Assembly: GCA_900323505.1 (NCBI GenBank)
Contig: OOIN01000011.1
Location: 806,001-870,000 of the forward strand
DNA length: 64,000 nucleotides
Source: Ustilago trichophora
Taxonomy: Eukaryota > Basidiomycota > Ustilaginomycetes > Ustilaginales > Ustilaginaceae
Direction of reading: 5' to 3'
Shown: positions 45,221 to 55,881 of the stretch, piece by piece
Layout: each line of letters opens with the position of its first letter
Position numbering within the stretch: the first letter of the stretch is position 1
Notes under the pieces: generated by a model
The model's database searches: none
What the model was told of the DNA's origin: nothing
What the model saw: the letters and a program-made list of their open reading frames with translations, nothing else
Translations under genes and position numbers: made by a program

Positions 45221-46662
45221 CTTAGGATGCTTAGCGTGAAGAGATGGTTGTTCAGTCGTTCCTGACAATGTTTCTTTGAAGAGTTATTCTTTGAAGAAGA
45301 TGGTGTTGATGAGCAGAGTGCTGAGGAGAGATTGGGTCGGATGGATAGTGACGGGGTTGAAGATGAAGACACGAGCCAATATCGACAAGCTTTCAACAAA
45401 GGAAGGAGGATGCGGCCAGGAGAAGGCACTGGTTAGCATTGGTCTCTGATCCCGAGGGATCATACTTTTGTCTGCCTTGGCTAGACTGACGAACAAAAGT
45501 CTAGTCTGGTTGAGTCTGGTCGCTCGATTGCTGGCACTGGCGGGGAATGTCCATCACGCAACAGGCTGTGTATGGAAGCTTGACTGATAAGATTGATCTT
45601 TTCACGCCATGCAATTCTAAGCTGTGGCCAGGCAAACAGCGCTGGCTGACAGCTTTGAGAGATTAGCCACGTGGCAGCCATGGCAGAAATACGTCCCGCT
45701 GATAAACTCAATAGGCCGACTCTGATTGGCCGCACCTGCGTGCACCCAGAAATTTTAGGTGCTTTTTGGTCAAGATAAGCATTTCTTCCATATCAGCGAC
45801 AATCTGTTGATGTAACATAGAGACAATCTCCGCTTACGCCGCACACAATAGCTTGATCGTCATCTTATCTCGATAAAGTCTGTGATCGAACCCCTTTTCC
45901 CCGCCCTAGACCCAGAAGAAAGGGGTCCGCTCTGTTCTCCGGGAGGCTCTTATCGCACAACCACATTTTTCGAGGCAGTAGGGCATTCTTGGCGAGTTGG
46001 CAGTGTGGTAGTTTACTATCAAAGCAACGGCGCACAGCATCCGTATGTTGCAGCAGCCGAGAATGATCATCTACCGTTCGACTGATCTGATTGGTCGAGC
46101 GGCCGCGAAGGTGCCAAGATACATCCTCATCTCCCCTCGTCGCCAGTCAATACAGATCAAAGCGAAACGTGCGCTCGACTTGGCTCGAGTCTTCAAGCCC
46201 CCGTCAGATGCCGCAGAACAATGGGCATGAATGCTACGCTGTACACTAGCGGGGAGTCCCTCCTATCTCCTATCAGTCCTAGTGTCTTCGGCGGAGATTC
46301 ACGCAACAAGACTTGATTTGCAACATAGATCCGACCTAAGCTCGCATCGCCCCTTCTTATCTCGTCGAATCGACAGTCTGACTCACAGCCTTGCAGCGAT
46401 TGGAGCTCCTCAGCCAGCGTCCGGCCTTGCTATCAGCTGCATTTGTTCGTCGAGCAGTATACTACGGGCGCTACATGGCAAATGTCCGAGGGTCTCATTT
46501 CGCTTGCATGACTCGCGACTACACCGGAGCGCTTTTCCGAGTATATAGGCGGTATCACACCTTTGCCGAAACTTTCATCCGCTGCTGCTTTCTTCTCTAA
46601 CCAAGCATCCTCGCAGCCTCCTGCTTCGCTTCATAGCATCACGGCTCTGATTCGTTGTCACC
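45221..46662. promoter_or_regulatory. bidirectional promoter nir1 / nitrate transporter, GATA-rich
   Basis: This 1.44-kb divergent region has no gene. GATA motifs are frequent: TGATAA at 45585 and 45700, AGATAA at 45774, TTATCT at 45865 and 46357, CTATCT at 46263, CTATCA at 46270 and 46430, plus TTATCG near 45950. This suits joint control of uptake and reduction by a GATA activator and a nitrate-specific factor. Confidence 0.6.
46542..46547 (+). promoter_or_regulatory. TATA box of the nitrate transporter gene
   Basis: TATATA lies 121 bp upstream of the start codon, in good position for a core promoter. Confidence 0.45.
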
Positions 46663-48441
46663 ATGACAAAGTCACTTCACAACAAGCAAGCTGACGATGT
46701 CTTGCCAATGCCAAAGGCGTCGGATAGCTCTGCTACCTCCAACGATTCAAAGATCGACCTCGAGCTCAAGGAGGCCATTGCTTCTCCCGTCGACCAGCAC
46801 CATGGCATGGCCTCCATCCTCCGCATGGGTACCAACACCGGCGGTGTCGTCACTTCAGAACCTTATCTGACGGAAGAAGAGAAGAAAGACCAGGACCTCA
46901 AAGATTTTGGCTACCATAAGTTCAAATGGTCGTCGCTATGGCGACCCGCCGAGATCAACCCTCTCAACGGCAAGTCGTACACCTTCCCAATCTTCCGTGT
47001 CTTTGATGTCTACTCGACCTCGTTCTGGCTGGCGACACTTGGATTCTTTGTGGCGTTCCTCAGCTGGTTTGCCTTCAGTCCCCTCGTACCCGAGGCTGTC
47101 AAGGAAGACCTCAAGCTGACGAGCGTCCAGGTGACGCATTCCAACATGGCATCGTTGGGCGGTACCGCAATCGTGCGTCTAATAGCGGGTCCTGCGTGTG
47201 ATCGCTTTGGTCCAAGAAAAGTCATGGCAGCTTTGCTGATCCTCGGTGCGATCCCATCTGGCCTCGCTGCCGTCGTGACCACAGCCGGAGGTCTTTATAC
47301 GGTGCGATTCTTCATCAGTATTCTAGGCGCAACTTTTGTCTGTTGTCAGGCATGGGTTTCGACGTTCTTCGACAAGTCGGTGGTCGGTACCGCCAATGCA
47401 TTCTCTGGAGGCTGGGGCAATATGGGCGGCGGTGTTACGATTGCTGCCATGATTGGTCTCTTTGATCGATTCCGTGCGGCGGGCTTGTCGCCTCACCTTG
47501 CTTGGCGTGTATGCTTTCCCACTCTTCCCGTGCCTTGTCTTCTGCTGATCGCATCGATGATCCTCATCTTTGGTAAAGATCACCCTGCGGGCAAGTGGAG
47601 TCAGCGACATCAGTTCAGCGGAACCGCCATCGCCATTGCTCAGGGAGAAGACGTAAAGCTCGACTCGGCCGAACGAGCTGAATACGAACGTCGAACCGCT
47701 GACAACGAGAAAGCACCTGCCAAGATCTCTGACTTCCGCGAGCCCAACCCGATCAACGAGGGCAAGCGCGTCGCCACTGTGGACACGGCCCAATCCGAGC
47801 CACTGACGTTGGCAAGATTGGTCGTCATCCTCTCGGACCCACGTGTCTGGATGTGCTTCATGTGTTACCTCCTGACCTTCGGCCTCGAGACCGCCATGGA
47901 TGCAGCACTGCCTGGACTCATCACCACGCTTTTTGCGTCAAAAACCTTCACCGCAATCGACGCAGCTTACGCCGCCTCGTTGTACGGCCTACTCAACTTG
48001 TACGCTCGACCTCTTGGTGGCGTCGTTTCCGACATTCTCTACTCCAAGTACGGTCTGCGCGGTCGTGTCATTTGGCTGCTTGCAACCGCATTTTCACAAG
48101 GAGTCGCCATGATCGGCCTGGGCATCTACTGCAACCGCAGTCCGACGCTTTCCGGCGTGCTGTGGTTCATCTTCTTGATCGGCACTACTGGCTTCCTCGC
48201 CAACGGTGCCAATTACGGAATCCCCGCCATCATTTGTCCTTCGGCGATCGGAACCGTTTCTGGTCTGGTTGGCGCAGCCGGTAACCTCGGCGGCCTTCTT
48301 TACTTGGGCATCTTCCTCGCAGTTCCAGGCGTCCGTAGCCAAAAGACGCTCGGGACCAAGTTCTGGATCGCCGGTGTCGTCAACGCTGGTGCAGTGCTTC
48401 CTTTCTTCGCCGTGCTTCTGCCTGGAAAGTATGGCGTGTAA
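46663..48441 (+). CDS. nitrate/nitrite transporter (NNP family)
   Basis: This plasma-membrane nitrate/proton symporter of the MFS nitrate-nitrite-porter family has 592 residues in a single exon. About 120 hydrophilic N-terminal residues precede the first membrane segment. The MFS loop motif AGPACDRFGPRKVMA follows segment 2. Both nitrate signatures are present: FSGGWGNMGGGVTIAAM in segment 5, and VGAAGNLGGLLYLGIF in segment 11. A central hydrophilic loop of about 85 residues, rich in charged residues, lies between segments 6 and 7, as in fungal NrtA/CrnA-type porters. It is divergent from nir1 and shares its GATA-rich promoter, so transporter, nitrite reductase and nitrate reductase form a complete nitrate assimilation cluster. 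The ATG at 46663 is the first in frame after the TATA box. Confidence 0.95.
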   Translation: MTKSLHNKQADDVLPMPKASDSSATSNDSKIDLELKEAIASPVDQHHGMASILRMGTNTGGVVTSEPYLTEEEKKDQDLKDFGYHKFKWSSLWRPAEINPLNGKSYTFPIFRVFDVYSTSFWLATLGFFVAFLSWFAFSPLVPEAVKEDLKLTSVQVTHSNMASLGGTAIVRLIAGPACDRFGPRKVMAALLILGAIPSGLAAVVTTAGGLYTVRFFISILGATFVCCQAWVSTFFDKSVVGTANAFSGGWGNMGGGVTIAAMIGLFDRFRAAGLSPHLAWRVCFPTLPVPCLLLIASMILIFGKDHPAGKWSQRHQFSGTAIAIAQGEDVKLDSAERAEYERRTADNEKAPAKISDFREPNPINEGKRVATVDTAQSEPLTLARLVVILSDPRVWMCFMCYLLTFGLETAMDAALPGLITTLFASKTFTAIDAAYAASLYGLLNLYARPLGGVVSDILYSKYGLRGRVIWLLATAFSQGVAMIGLGIYCNRSPTLSGVLWFIFLIGTTGFLANGANYGIPAIICPSAIGTVSGLVGAAGNLGGLLYLGIFLAVPGVRSQKTLGTKFWIAGVVNAGAVLPFFAVLLPGKYGV

Positions 48442-49524
48442 TGTAACGTGTAGAGATTGGTTGCAATGTTTAATATATCCTGGTCGAAATTCTAGCATGT
48501 CACTGGCTGAAGATCGACGATTGATCCGAGTTTGATGGGCATACAAGTACCACTACTGCTCATTACGACGGCCCTATCGCTCCGACTGCCGCAAATCACC
48601 ATAAACTGACTGCAAATAACAATCTCCACATGGAACATATCCACCGATGGCTTGCTTCATTTTTGACTCATGAGATGACGTGGTTCGAGCCTCTTTGCCC
48701 CAAACAGACCATGGCGAAGAAGCAAAGTAGGCAGAGCACAGTGCACAACTCTCCTAGAGAGAGATTGAATCCGAACATGCAACTTTTGATGGCCTCTCGA
48801 ACGATTTCTTCGGATTATACCGGAGGGTCCTCACTCGACCGGATCGCCATGTCTGAATCCTGCCCTCAAGTAGCTAAAGCAATTTTGGCCATCACTGAAC
48901 TGAAAAACAAGTGCTTGGAAGAAAATACGGGTCAAAAGAAAGAACGGAAAATGCTAGGAGAGCAACTGGTGATGCGAGACGACTTAGTAAGGAACCAGTC
49001 CAGCGAGCTTCTTGATCTGCTTGGTCACAATCGGGTGGGTGGCGGGTGTGGAGGCTATGATGGAGCGAAGCGTAAAGAAAGACGGCGGCGCGACGGCACT
49101 CACATGTCTCAGCCACCTCATCGTCGTCTTCTGCGTCATCTCAGGCAGCAAAGACCATGCAAATAGCCTGGTAGAAGCCCAGACAGTGGTGAAGAGGCAA
49201 GGCTTCGACCTGACGCCTTCCTGTTGTACGAGAACATCCGTTTTTTTACGATGTGAATGGCTGAAAAGAAGGCTTCGAGTAGGGATCGGTTCGTTTCCGA
49301 CGAGTCATCACAACTCGCTTTCGGCGTAGCCGTGTAGTCTGATGGAGCACAAATGTGATAAGAAAAGTGTCGGATGAGCCGATGAATCCATCATGCAGGC
49401 GTTCAGCTGTTCGAGCGATGCGCGGCAGCATGCTGAGTTTACTTAGCGTCGCCACATTCGACTTGGCTTCATCTTGATTCTATACACCACCGTCCATCAA
49501 AACCGCATTTACTGTCAGCTCACT
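48442..49524. other. intergenic region upstream of the Zip3-like gene
   Basis: No gene is recognised in about 1.1 kb. The stretch contains the transporter 3' UTR and the upstream region of the next gene. A plus-strand ORF near 48630-49166 has no family features. Confidence 0.5.
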
Positions 49525-51755
49525 ATGACTTCCATCATCTCAGAGTCATCCCCGAGCTTCTTGGATCATCTACACTGTTCGGTCTGTTATCGCAGCTTTG
49601 TCGCCAGCTCTCACGAAACGTCATCGAATCATCATCACGATGAAGGCGGCCAAGAGTCTTTCTGGATCGGCGAGGTCCGTTACTCCTTTTCATCTGGCTC
49701 TTTTCGTGCTCATCGAATTCGAGCTGACATCGGTTTGCAACCCTTTTTCTCGTCTGCTTTAGTGCAAGCATATTCTTTGCTATAAAGATCTCAGCCGTGA
49801 GTTTCCCCAGAGTGAAAAAGCACGAGGAAACTCTACTGAAGAGGTTGCACTCGAAAACAGGAGGTGATGGCCCAGATGCAAACCTGTTGCCCGATCAGAT
49901 ACAGGGAATCTGCGTTTCCTGCTCTCAGACTGTTCGTTGGATCAGGCTGCGAATCGACCATGTAGGTTTGTTCTTCCTGACCTCATCAACACATCTAAAA
50001 AAGAGACTGGTGTAAAGCTGATGTGTCCTCGTCTTTTTCTTGCTTTCGCACCTTGCACCTTGCAGCTTCCTGAGCCTGTTCGTCACTTGCTGGCGCCCGT
50101 TGAAACGTCCATGAGTATGCTTACGGCCGCATACGAGGTATGTCCCATCGACCGTCCGTCCTGTTCCGTAATGACCATGTCAATAACGTCCCGCTGAGCT
50201 TTGCGAGTTTTTGGTTTTCGCGCCAAACTCAGTTTCAGGTGAGATAGCATGTCGATTGGTTCAGCAAGCTGTGCAACACAGGCATGACCTGACCGCTTCT
50301 GTACTCGGACGAGGCAGTTCAAGCAAATGTCCGATTTGATCACGTAGGTGTAGGCCTGACGCACGACACCAAGCAGCAAGAAAACCGTCCTTCTCACGAT
50401 TTGGTTGCGGCTTCCTTTTTGGTTTCTTCGCTACCGATTCGACGTCCCAGATTCCTAAAAGCAAAGACCCTCGAGCAAAAGCAGGTCTTCGAAAGCATCC
50501 GCAAAGAGTTCCGTCAGTTTCGGAATTTGAAAGCGTGGGTCTCATTCCTAGTCGTATACCCTGGAACAGCCGCTGAGCGATGTCGATACTAATGTAGCTT
50601 GACCTTGATCTTGATGCTCGACTCGACTCGTCTCGGCACAGAGAATTGGAAGAAGTTCGAGCCGAAAATCGTACCTTAAAGGCAAAGATCATAGCACTGC
50701 AAACACCTCCTCTCAACCATGGCGGCGTCGCTCCTCCTCCAAAAGGGTAAGTGCAGTAGACTGGACCGTGACCGACAAGGGAACAACTGTCGGCACCATA
50801 TCGTACGGGCGAGGAGCTGCTTATGTGCGTGAAATGCCGACTGTCCCTTGTCATTTCATCATTGATAGCGTGTCACAACCTACCAGCGGGGACGGAATGG
50901 GGGGCGGAGCATCCTTTCTACAACCTTCTGGGCCATTCGCATTCCATCAAGAGCAGCCGCGCAACCAGCACCATCCGCATGCTCGTGCATCAAATGGGCA
51001 GGTCCAGGCCACGGCTCCTTACGACCACGATCAGCACCGATATCGGTACGTCGTTGCTCCGACTCGCTGCCTGCAACACTTCTTTTGCTGAAAATGTTCA
51101 ACACTGACTCAGAGATTGCTATTCTACAATGCAGATCGTCAACACGTCCATCCACTTCCTATTCGGACGTTTTCGCATATAAGCCGCCGCCCGTACCCTT
51201 TCGAGAAATGGCACCGACAACTCGAGGACCAAGGACCCCTGTTCGAGGTGAGTTGCAGCATCGACGAGAAGTTACACGTCTCAACTTGCCTTTCAAGAGC
51301 TTCTGAAAAGCTTAGAAGCTGACGTAGAGACCTTTTCGACTTTCTTCGTTGTCATGATAACGGACCAACCAGAGCGCTTCCGCCATCAACCATCCGTGCC
51401 GCTGATCCGTCCTCCGTACGGCCCGACTAAACAAGAAGCAGGCTCCATGCAGCGACAATCATCTAAAAATTTGCCCGGCTACCAGCGATCTGGCCATTCT
51501 GGTCCCTCGGGAGAGACTTCGCAGCGCAAGGCCCTGGGCTCTCGCTCTTTCCCCACCCTATGCCGCGACGAGAGTCAGCTGCGACGCTCGGACAAGGCTA
51601 GCTCGTGGTCGGCACCGAATCCTGCCAATTTTGATCTCGGTGCCGGCCCTTCCCCAAGAGGAGATGCGTCAGCCGTTACGCGCCCTGGTGGCGGAGTCTC
51701 TGGCTCACAGGATGTTGCCATGCCACACGAACAGCATCTCAAAGCCGAAAAGTGA
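49525..51755 (+). CDS. RING/coiled-coil protein resembling Zip3/RNF212/HEI10 (11 exons)
   Basis: I assembled this gene by eye. The exons are 49525-49674, 49763-49796, 49861-49961, 50066-50137, 50233-50238, 50318-50343, 50451-50534, 50642-50746, 50869-51045, 51135-51247 and 51373-51755. They total 1251 nt, 416 residues, with every join in frame. Introns are 64-125 bp with GT..AG ends and several CTGAC/CTGAT branch sites. The N-terminus carries an atypical RING: HCSVC near 17-21, then FWIGECKHILC near 46-56, then ICVSC near 77-81. A coiled coil follows at about 130-185, including FLKAKTLEQKQVFESI and ELEEVRAENRTLK. The tail is Ser/Pro/Gly/His-rich. RING plus coiled coil plus Ser-rich tail is the layout of meiotic SUMO/ubiquitin ligases that mark crossovers. 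The start of exon 9 could be 50887 instead. A different small RING ligase is the main alternative. Confidence 0.65.
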
Positions 51756-51955
51756 CGATTCGAAGCAACCGAATTGCTAGGTGTGATAGGGCCATGCTGG
51801 CCAAGTAAAAGTACAAGGATAGGTCAAAGATGAAGGAGTCAGAGGGAGGACTCGGGGATGACGAATGAATGCCAACGATGCGATGCTTTGCAAAGTAACT
51901 AAGTCCTAGCGAAGGCTGCGTGATCATCATCGAGTGTTGATGCGACATTGGACAA

Positions 51956-53242
51956 TCAATCAGAATCAATCTCGATCACGTCACGCTTCGAGTCATTAAG
52001 GCTGCGACCATCTGAGCTTGATGGAGTCGCATATCGACTGCTTCTCGAGCTCTCACCGAGCACACGGCCACCGCCCAATGTGAAAGCTGATTTCGACTCT
52101 GTGCTTGGCTTGGCTTCCTGCTTGTCTTGGGGTTTTGGCCGCGGCGCTCGACCAGATAGAGTCGTGCCAGAGCCGCCAAAAGTCTCGGTCGTCTTTTCTT
52201 TGGCCTCGTCCTTCGGTTTGCCACCTACGGGAATGACCTCGTAGCCAAAGAAGAGTTTGCCAAAGGGCAAGTTGAGGGCAGCGGGGATCTTTTTCTCGGT
52301 AAGCTGGGTGTCGTTGGTCACGATGCGTGGGATATCGGTGCGTCGGACCATGCTGAAAGGATCGAGTTGTTCAATTTGGCGATCCTTTTTTCCTTTGCTC
52401 TTCTTGCCGCTCAGCGTCTGTCCGGATCCACGGAAAGGTCCGGCAGGGGTAGCTACGCCGGATCCACCAGCTGCGCTGGTACCTGCCAGCGAACCAGGTG
52501 TTGAGGTACGCGTGGGTGGGATCGATTCGACACGCGAGCTGTCAATGTTGAGCTTGGACGCCATGGTCGGCGGTGGAGGACGAGGCTGTGGTGTGGGCTC
52601 CACATAGCCCTTTGGAGGTGCAAAATCGACCTCTAGATCCGTCTCGATGATCGAAATGCCATCTGCGTTGGGAGTGATCTCCATTATGAGGATCTCGAAT
52701 GTGAGACAGTTGTAGCTGATCTCGACAATGTCCCCTGGCGTCAATGCAGAAAAGTTGCGGAAGGCCTGCTCGAGCACGGCCTTTGGATCGCTGATCTCGA
52801 GAAAGTCGACGGTCTGAGGCTGAATCTTGACCATCTTACCCTTGGGCAACACAGCGCCGGTGAGTCGAATTGGATCGCCCTCCGAGAGGCCCAGAGTACG
52901 CATCATCCAAGCGGGAAGATGCACGTTGCCTTCATCTGCAATGAACTCGAGGACACCTGCGTGTGTACGACGCACTTCGGAAGCGCCTGTGCTGCGCAGC
53001 TCAAAGAACCACGGCGACTCGATTTCGAGGTTTGTAAGGTGGGCGAGTGCAGACGGTGGCATGATGATCTTGCCTCCATAGCTGACGTTGAGTCTTTCTT
53101 TTCCAGGCAGCATGGCCATGCTGTAGGCCTTGAAATATTCGTCGTAGGCCCGTGGTGGACGAGGAAATCGTGGATCCATGCCATTCTGCATGAACCGATT
53201 CAAATTGGCGAACCCGCCATCGAAACCGCCAAACATCGACAT
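51956..53242 (-). CDS. UFD1: Ufd1, substrate-recruiting subunit of the Cdc48-Npl4-Ufd1 complex
   Basis: Ufd1 binds polyubiquitin and, with Npl4, delivers substrates to the Cdc48/p97 segregase in ER-associated and nuclear protein degradation. The single exon encodes 428 residues from the ATG at 53242. The N-terminal UT3 double-psi barrel domain covers about residues 30-215, with the family hallmarks YSMAMLPGKERLN, GGKIIMPPSAL and VHLPAWMM. The region after it is Pro/Ser/Thr/Gly-rich, with the Cdc48/Npl4-binding part and the motif FGYEVIPVGG. The chain ends DVIEIDSD, a hydrophobic core flanked by acidic residues that fits a SUMO-interacting motif, as reported for the C-terminus of yeast Ufd1 proteins. 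It shares a divergent promoter region with CCT4. Confidence 0.95.
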   Translation of the reverse strand: MSMFGGFDGGFANLNRFMQNGMDPRFPRPPRAYDEYFKAYSMAMLPGKERLNVSYGGKIIMPPSALAHLTNLEIESPWFFELRSTGASEVRRTHAGVLEFIADEGNVHLPAWMMRTLGLSEGDPIRLTGAVLPKGKMVKIQPQTVDFLEISDPKAVLEQAFRNFSALTPGDIVEISYNCLTFEILIMEITPNADGISIIETDLEVDFAPPKGYVEPTPQPRPPPPTMASKLNIDSSRVESIPPTRTSTPGSLAGTSAAGGSGVATPAGPFRGSGQTLSGKKSKGKKDRQIEQLDPFSMVRRTDIPRIVTNDTQLTEKKIPAALNLPFGKLFFGYEVIPVGGKPKDEAKEKTTETFGGSGTTLSGRAPRPKPQDKQEAKPSTESKSAFTLGGGRVLGESSRSSRYATPSSSDGRSLNDSKRDVIEIDSD

Positions 53243-54165
53243 GGTGGAAACGATCGCTCTTCAGCAGAGGCGTATGTGAGGTTGCGAGGAAGCGCAAGCT
53301 TGGGTCGTCGTGAAACACGGCGTGGGAACAGAGTTTGATCGAAAGTGTAAGCTGCGCCTTGGATGTGGTGTTAGGACGGATGAAACCCGGCGACTGAAGG
53401 CAACCTTGGGAAGAAGCTACTGCTCGTCCCTCCTGGATGGATCAAAGCGGTCCTGGTCGATGTCAACTGAATGGGAGAGGGCGAAATGGGAGGTTGTGTT
53501 GCAAGATGGAAGGGTTGAACGAAGCCGTGAAAGGGTAGCGCCGTCCAGTATCACCGTGCCACGCACCGCAAGTGGAGGTCCAGAGTTGTGTACAGAGTAG
53601 TATGTGGCTCAGCAACCTCTGTGTATCTTTTGAAGCTCACAAAAAAAGAAGAGGCAGCAGCGCAGTACATGTTGAAAGATTGGGCGTGTGCGCGTCCAGG
53701 CCGCTTTCGTGGAAGGGTCTTCTGCTTATGTCATGATTAGAAGCAGAGGGTGTAAAATGGGACGCGGCCGGTTTTCCTTCTTTTCGATTCTTCCGCAACC
53801 AACACCTCTCTGTCTCTCAGACTCACAGACGAGATAGCGTGCGCGCGCGTTGCGTTTTTGCAGAGCCTACAACGATCAGATTTTGTGCTCAGCGGTTGCT
53901 GCTGTGTTGCGCTCGTGCACACCACAACTCTGTGCTGAGAAGATCAGAGAGAAACGCTTTGATTTCGTGTTGCACTACACACTCTTTCTTTGGCTTCCTC
54001 TCATCGTCTTCTCCACCACTGCGTCCTAGTTCAGCTGTGACTCGTAACTCTTCCGCACGCATCAGCGTATCCTCTCAGTCGACAGCTCTTTCAACACACA
54101 GGCTGACGTCAAAGCACCGGAAATCACAGTCGCAAGTTCATTCAACCTTTCCCACATTCGTCAAG
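53243..54165. promoter_or_regulatory. bidirectional promoter UFD1 / CCT4
   Basis: This divergent 923-bp region contains no gene of its own. The CCT4 side (about 53780-54165) is pyrimidine-rich and leader-like. No TATA box was identified. Confidence 0.5.
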
Positions 54166-55881
54166 ATGTCGGCAGCAGCACCCGCCGCCGCTCCCGTCGC
54201 TCGCGGTGGACCTTCCCAAAACGCCTTCAAGAACGCAGACAAGCCCGATGAGGTGAGGAGATCCAACCTTTCGGCTGCCAAGGCCGTCAGTGATGCCGTC
54301 CGCACCTCGCTCGGCCCCAAGGGCATGGACAAGATGATCCAGACCTCCAACGGCGAAGTGGTCATCACCAACGACGGTGCCACCATCCTCAAACACATGG
54401 CTGTCATGCACCCAGCCGCCCGAATGCTCGTCGAACTCTCGCAAGCGCAGGATGTCGAGGCCGGTGACGGTACCACCTCGGTCGTCGTTGTCGCCGGAAG
54501 CTTGCTCGGTGCCGCCGAAAAGATGCTCAACAAGGGTATCCACCCGACCATCATTGCCGAGTCGTTCCAGAAGGCTGCTGCCAAGGCCGTCGAATTCTTG
54601 ACCGATATCTCGACGCCCGTCGAGCTCAATGATCGCGAGTCGCTCCTCCGTGCCGCCAGCACTTCGCTCAACTCCAAGATTGTCTCGCAGTACTCGTCTG
54701 TTCTCGCACCTATCGCTGTCGATGCAGTCACCCGTCTCGTCACTCCTGCTGCCTCGAGCAACTCGTCCAAGGCCGCTGCTCCAGCTACCTCGTCCTCGAC
54801 CTCGTCCACCGCCGAAACCGCTACCACCTCGCATGCTTCCCGGTCGAAAGAAGGCCAGGACAACGTCGACCTGCGCGACATTCGCATTGTGAAAAAGGTG
54901 GGCGGCACCATCGACGACACTGAGCTCGTCGAGGGTCTCGTCTTGGCACAGAACGTCATCAACGGAAGCGGAGGCCCCACACGAATGGAGAAGGCCAAGA
55001 TCGCCGTGTGCCAGTTCCAGCTGAGCAGCCCCAAGCCCGACATGGACAACCAGATTGTCGTCAACGACTACCGACAGATGGACAAGATCCTCAAGGAAGA
55101 GCGTCAGTACTTGCTCAACATGTGCAAAAAGATCAAGAAGACCGGTTGCAATGTGCTCCTCATCCAGAAGTCTATCCTTCGCGATGCTGTCAACGAGCTT
55201 GCTCTTCACTTCCTCGCCAAGCTCAAGATCTTGGTGGTTAAGGACGTCGAGCGCGACGAGATCGAGTTTGTCTCCAAGACGCTCGGTGCCAAGCCCATTG
55301 CCGATATTGAGGCCTTTACCGAGGACAAGCTTGCCTCGGCTGATCTGATCGACGAAGTGCAGCAGAACGGCGCACGTGTGGTCAAGATCACGGGCATCAA
55401 GAACATGGGCAGAACGGTCAGCATTCTGTGCACGGGAGCCAACTCGCTCGTGCTCGAGGAGAGCGAGCGCAGTCTGCACGATGCACTCTGTGTAGTTCGC
55501 TGCCTGGTCAAGAAGAAGGCGCTCATTGCTGGAGGTGGTGCGCCCGAGGTGCACGTCTCGCGTCTCTTGTCGCAATACTCGCAGACGCTCAAAGGTATGG
55601 AGGCCTACTGCTTCCAGGCGTACGCAGAGGCTCTTGAGGTGATTCCCACCACGCTTGCGGAAAACGCAGGTTTGAACCCGATCAGCATTGTCACTGAGCT
55701 GCGAAACCGACACGCACTCGGCGAGAGAACCGCAGGTATCAACGTGCGCAAGGGTCAGATCACCAACATTCTCGAAGAGAACGTGCTGCAGCCTTTGCTG
55801 GTCAACACGAGCGCTATCGAGCTGGCTACCGAGACGGTCTCGCTGTTGCTCAGGATTGACGACTACCACCTGTCGCGTTGA
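54166..55881 (+). CDS. CCT4: T-complex protein 1 subunit delta (CCT4)
   Basis: This is the delta subunit of the cytosolic chaperonin TRiC/CCT, which folds actin, tubulin and many other proteins. The single exon encodes 571 residues. The ATG at 54166 opens [15 protein letters not shown]; the longer open frame upstream lies in the leader. ATP-binding signatures are visible: [21 protein letters not shown] and GDGTTSVVV, plus AGGGAPE near the C-terminus. The delta identity follows from [27 protein letters not shown] and the ending IDDYHLSR. A Ser/Thr/Ala-rich insertion of about 35 residues (roughly residues 190-230) sits before [15 protein letters not shown]. From memory, yeast Cct4 has only a short linker there. 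The rest aligns in register with the family. Confidence 0.96.
   Translation: MSAAAPAAAPVARGGPSQNAFKNADKPDEVRRSNLSAAKAVSDAVRTSLGPKGMDKMIQTSNGEVVITNDGATILKHMAVMHPAARMLVELSQAQDVEAGDGTTSVVVVAGSLLGAAEKMLNKGIHPTIIAESFQKAAAKAVEFLTDISTPVELNDRESLLRAASTSLNSKIVSQYSSVLAPIAVDAVTRLVTPAASSNSSKAAAPATSSSTSSTAETATTSHASRSKEGQDNVDLRDIRIVKKVGGTIDDTELVEGLVLAQNVINGSGGPTRMEKAKIAVCQFQLSSPKPDMDNQIVVNDYRQMDKILKEERQYLLNMCKKIKKTGCNVLLIQKSILRDAVNELALHFLAKLKILVVKDVERDEIEFVSKTLGAKPIADIEAFTEDKLASADLIDEVQQNGARVVKITGIKNMGRTVSILCTGANSLVLEESERSLHDALCVVRCLVKKKALIAGGGAPEVHVSRLLSQYSQTLKGMEAYCFQAYAEALEVIPTTLAENAGLNPISIVTELRNRHALGERTAGINVRKGQITNILEENVLQPLLVNTSAIELATETVSLLLRIDDYHLSR

Noticed and set aside
48630..49166. 178-codon plus-strand open frame between the nitrate transporter and the Zip3-like gene
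   Set aside because: It has no recognisable motif and an irregular composition, and no supporting splice pattern was found.
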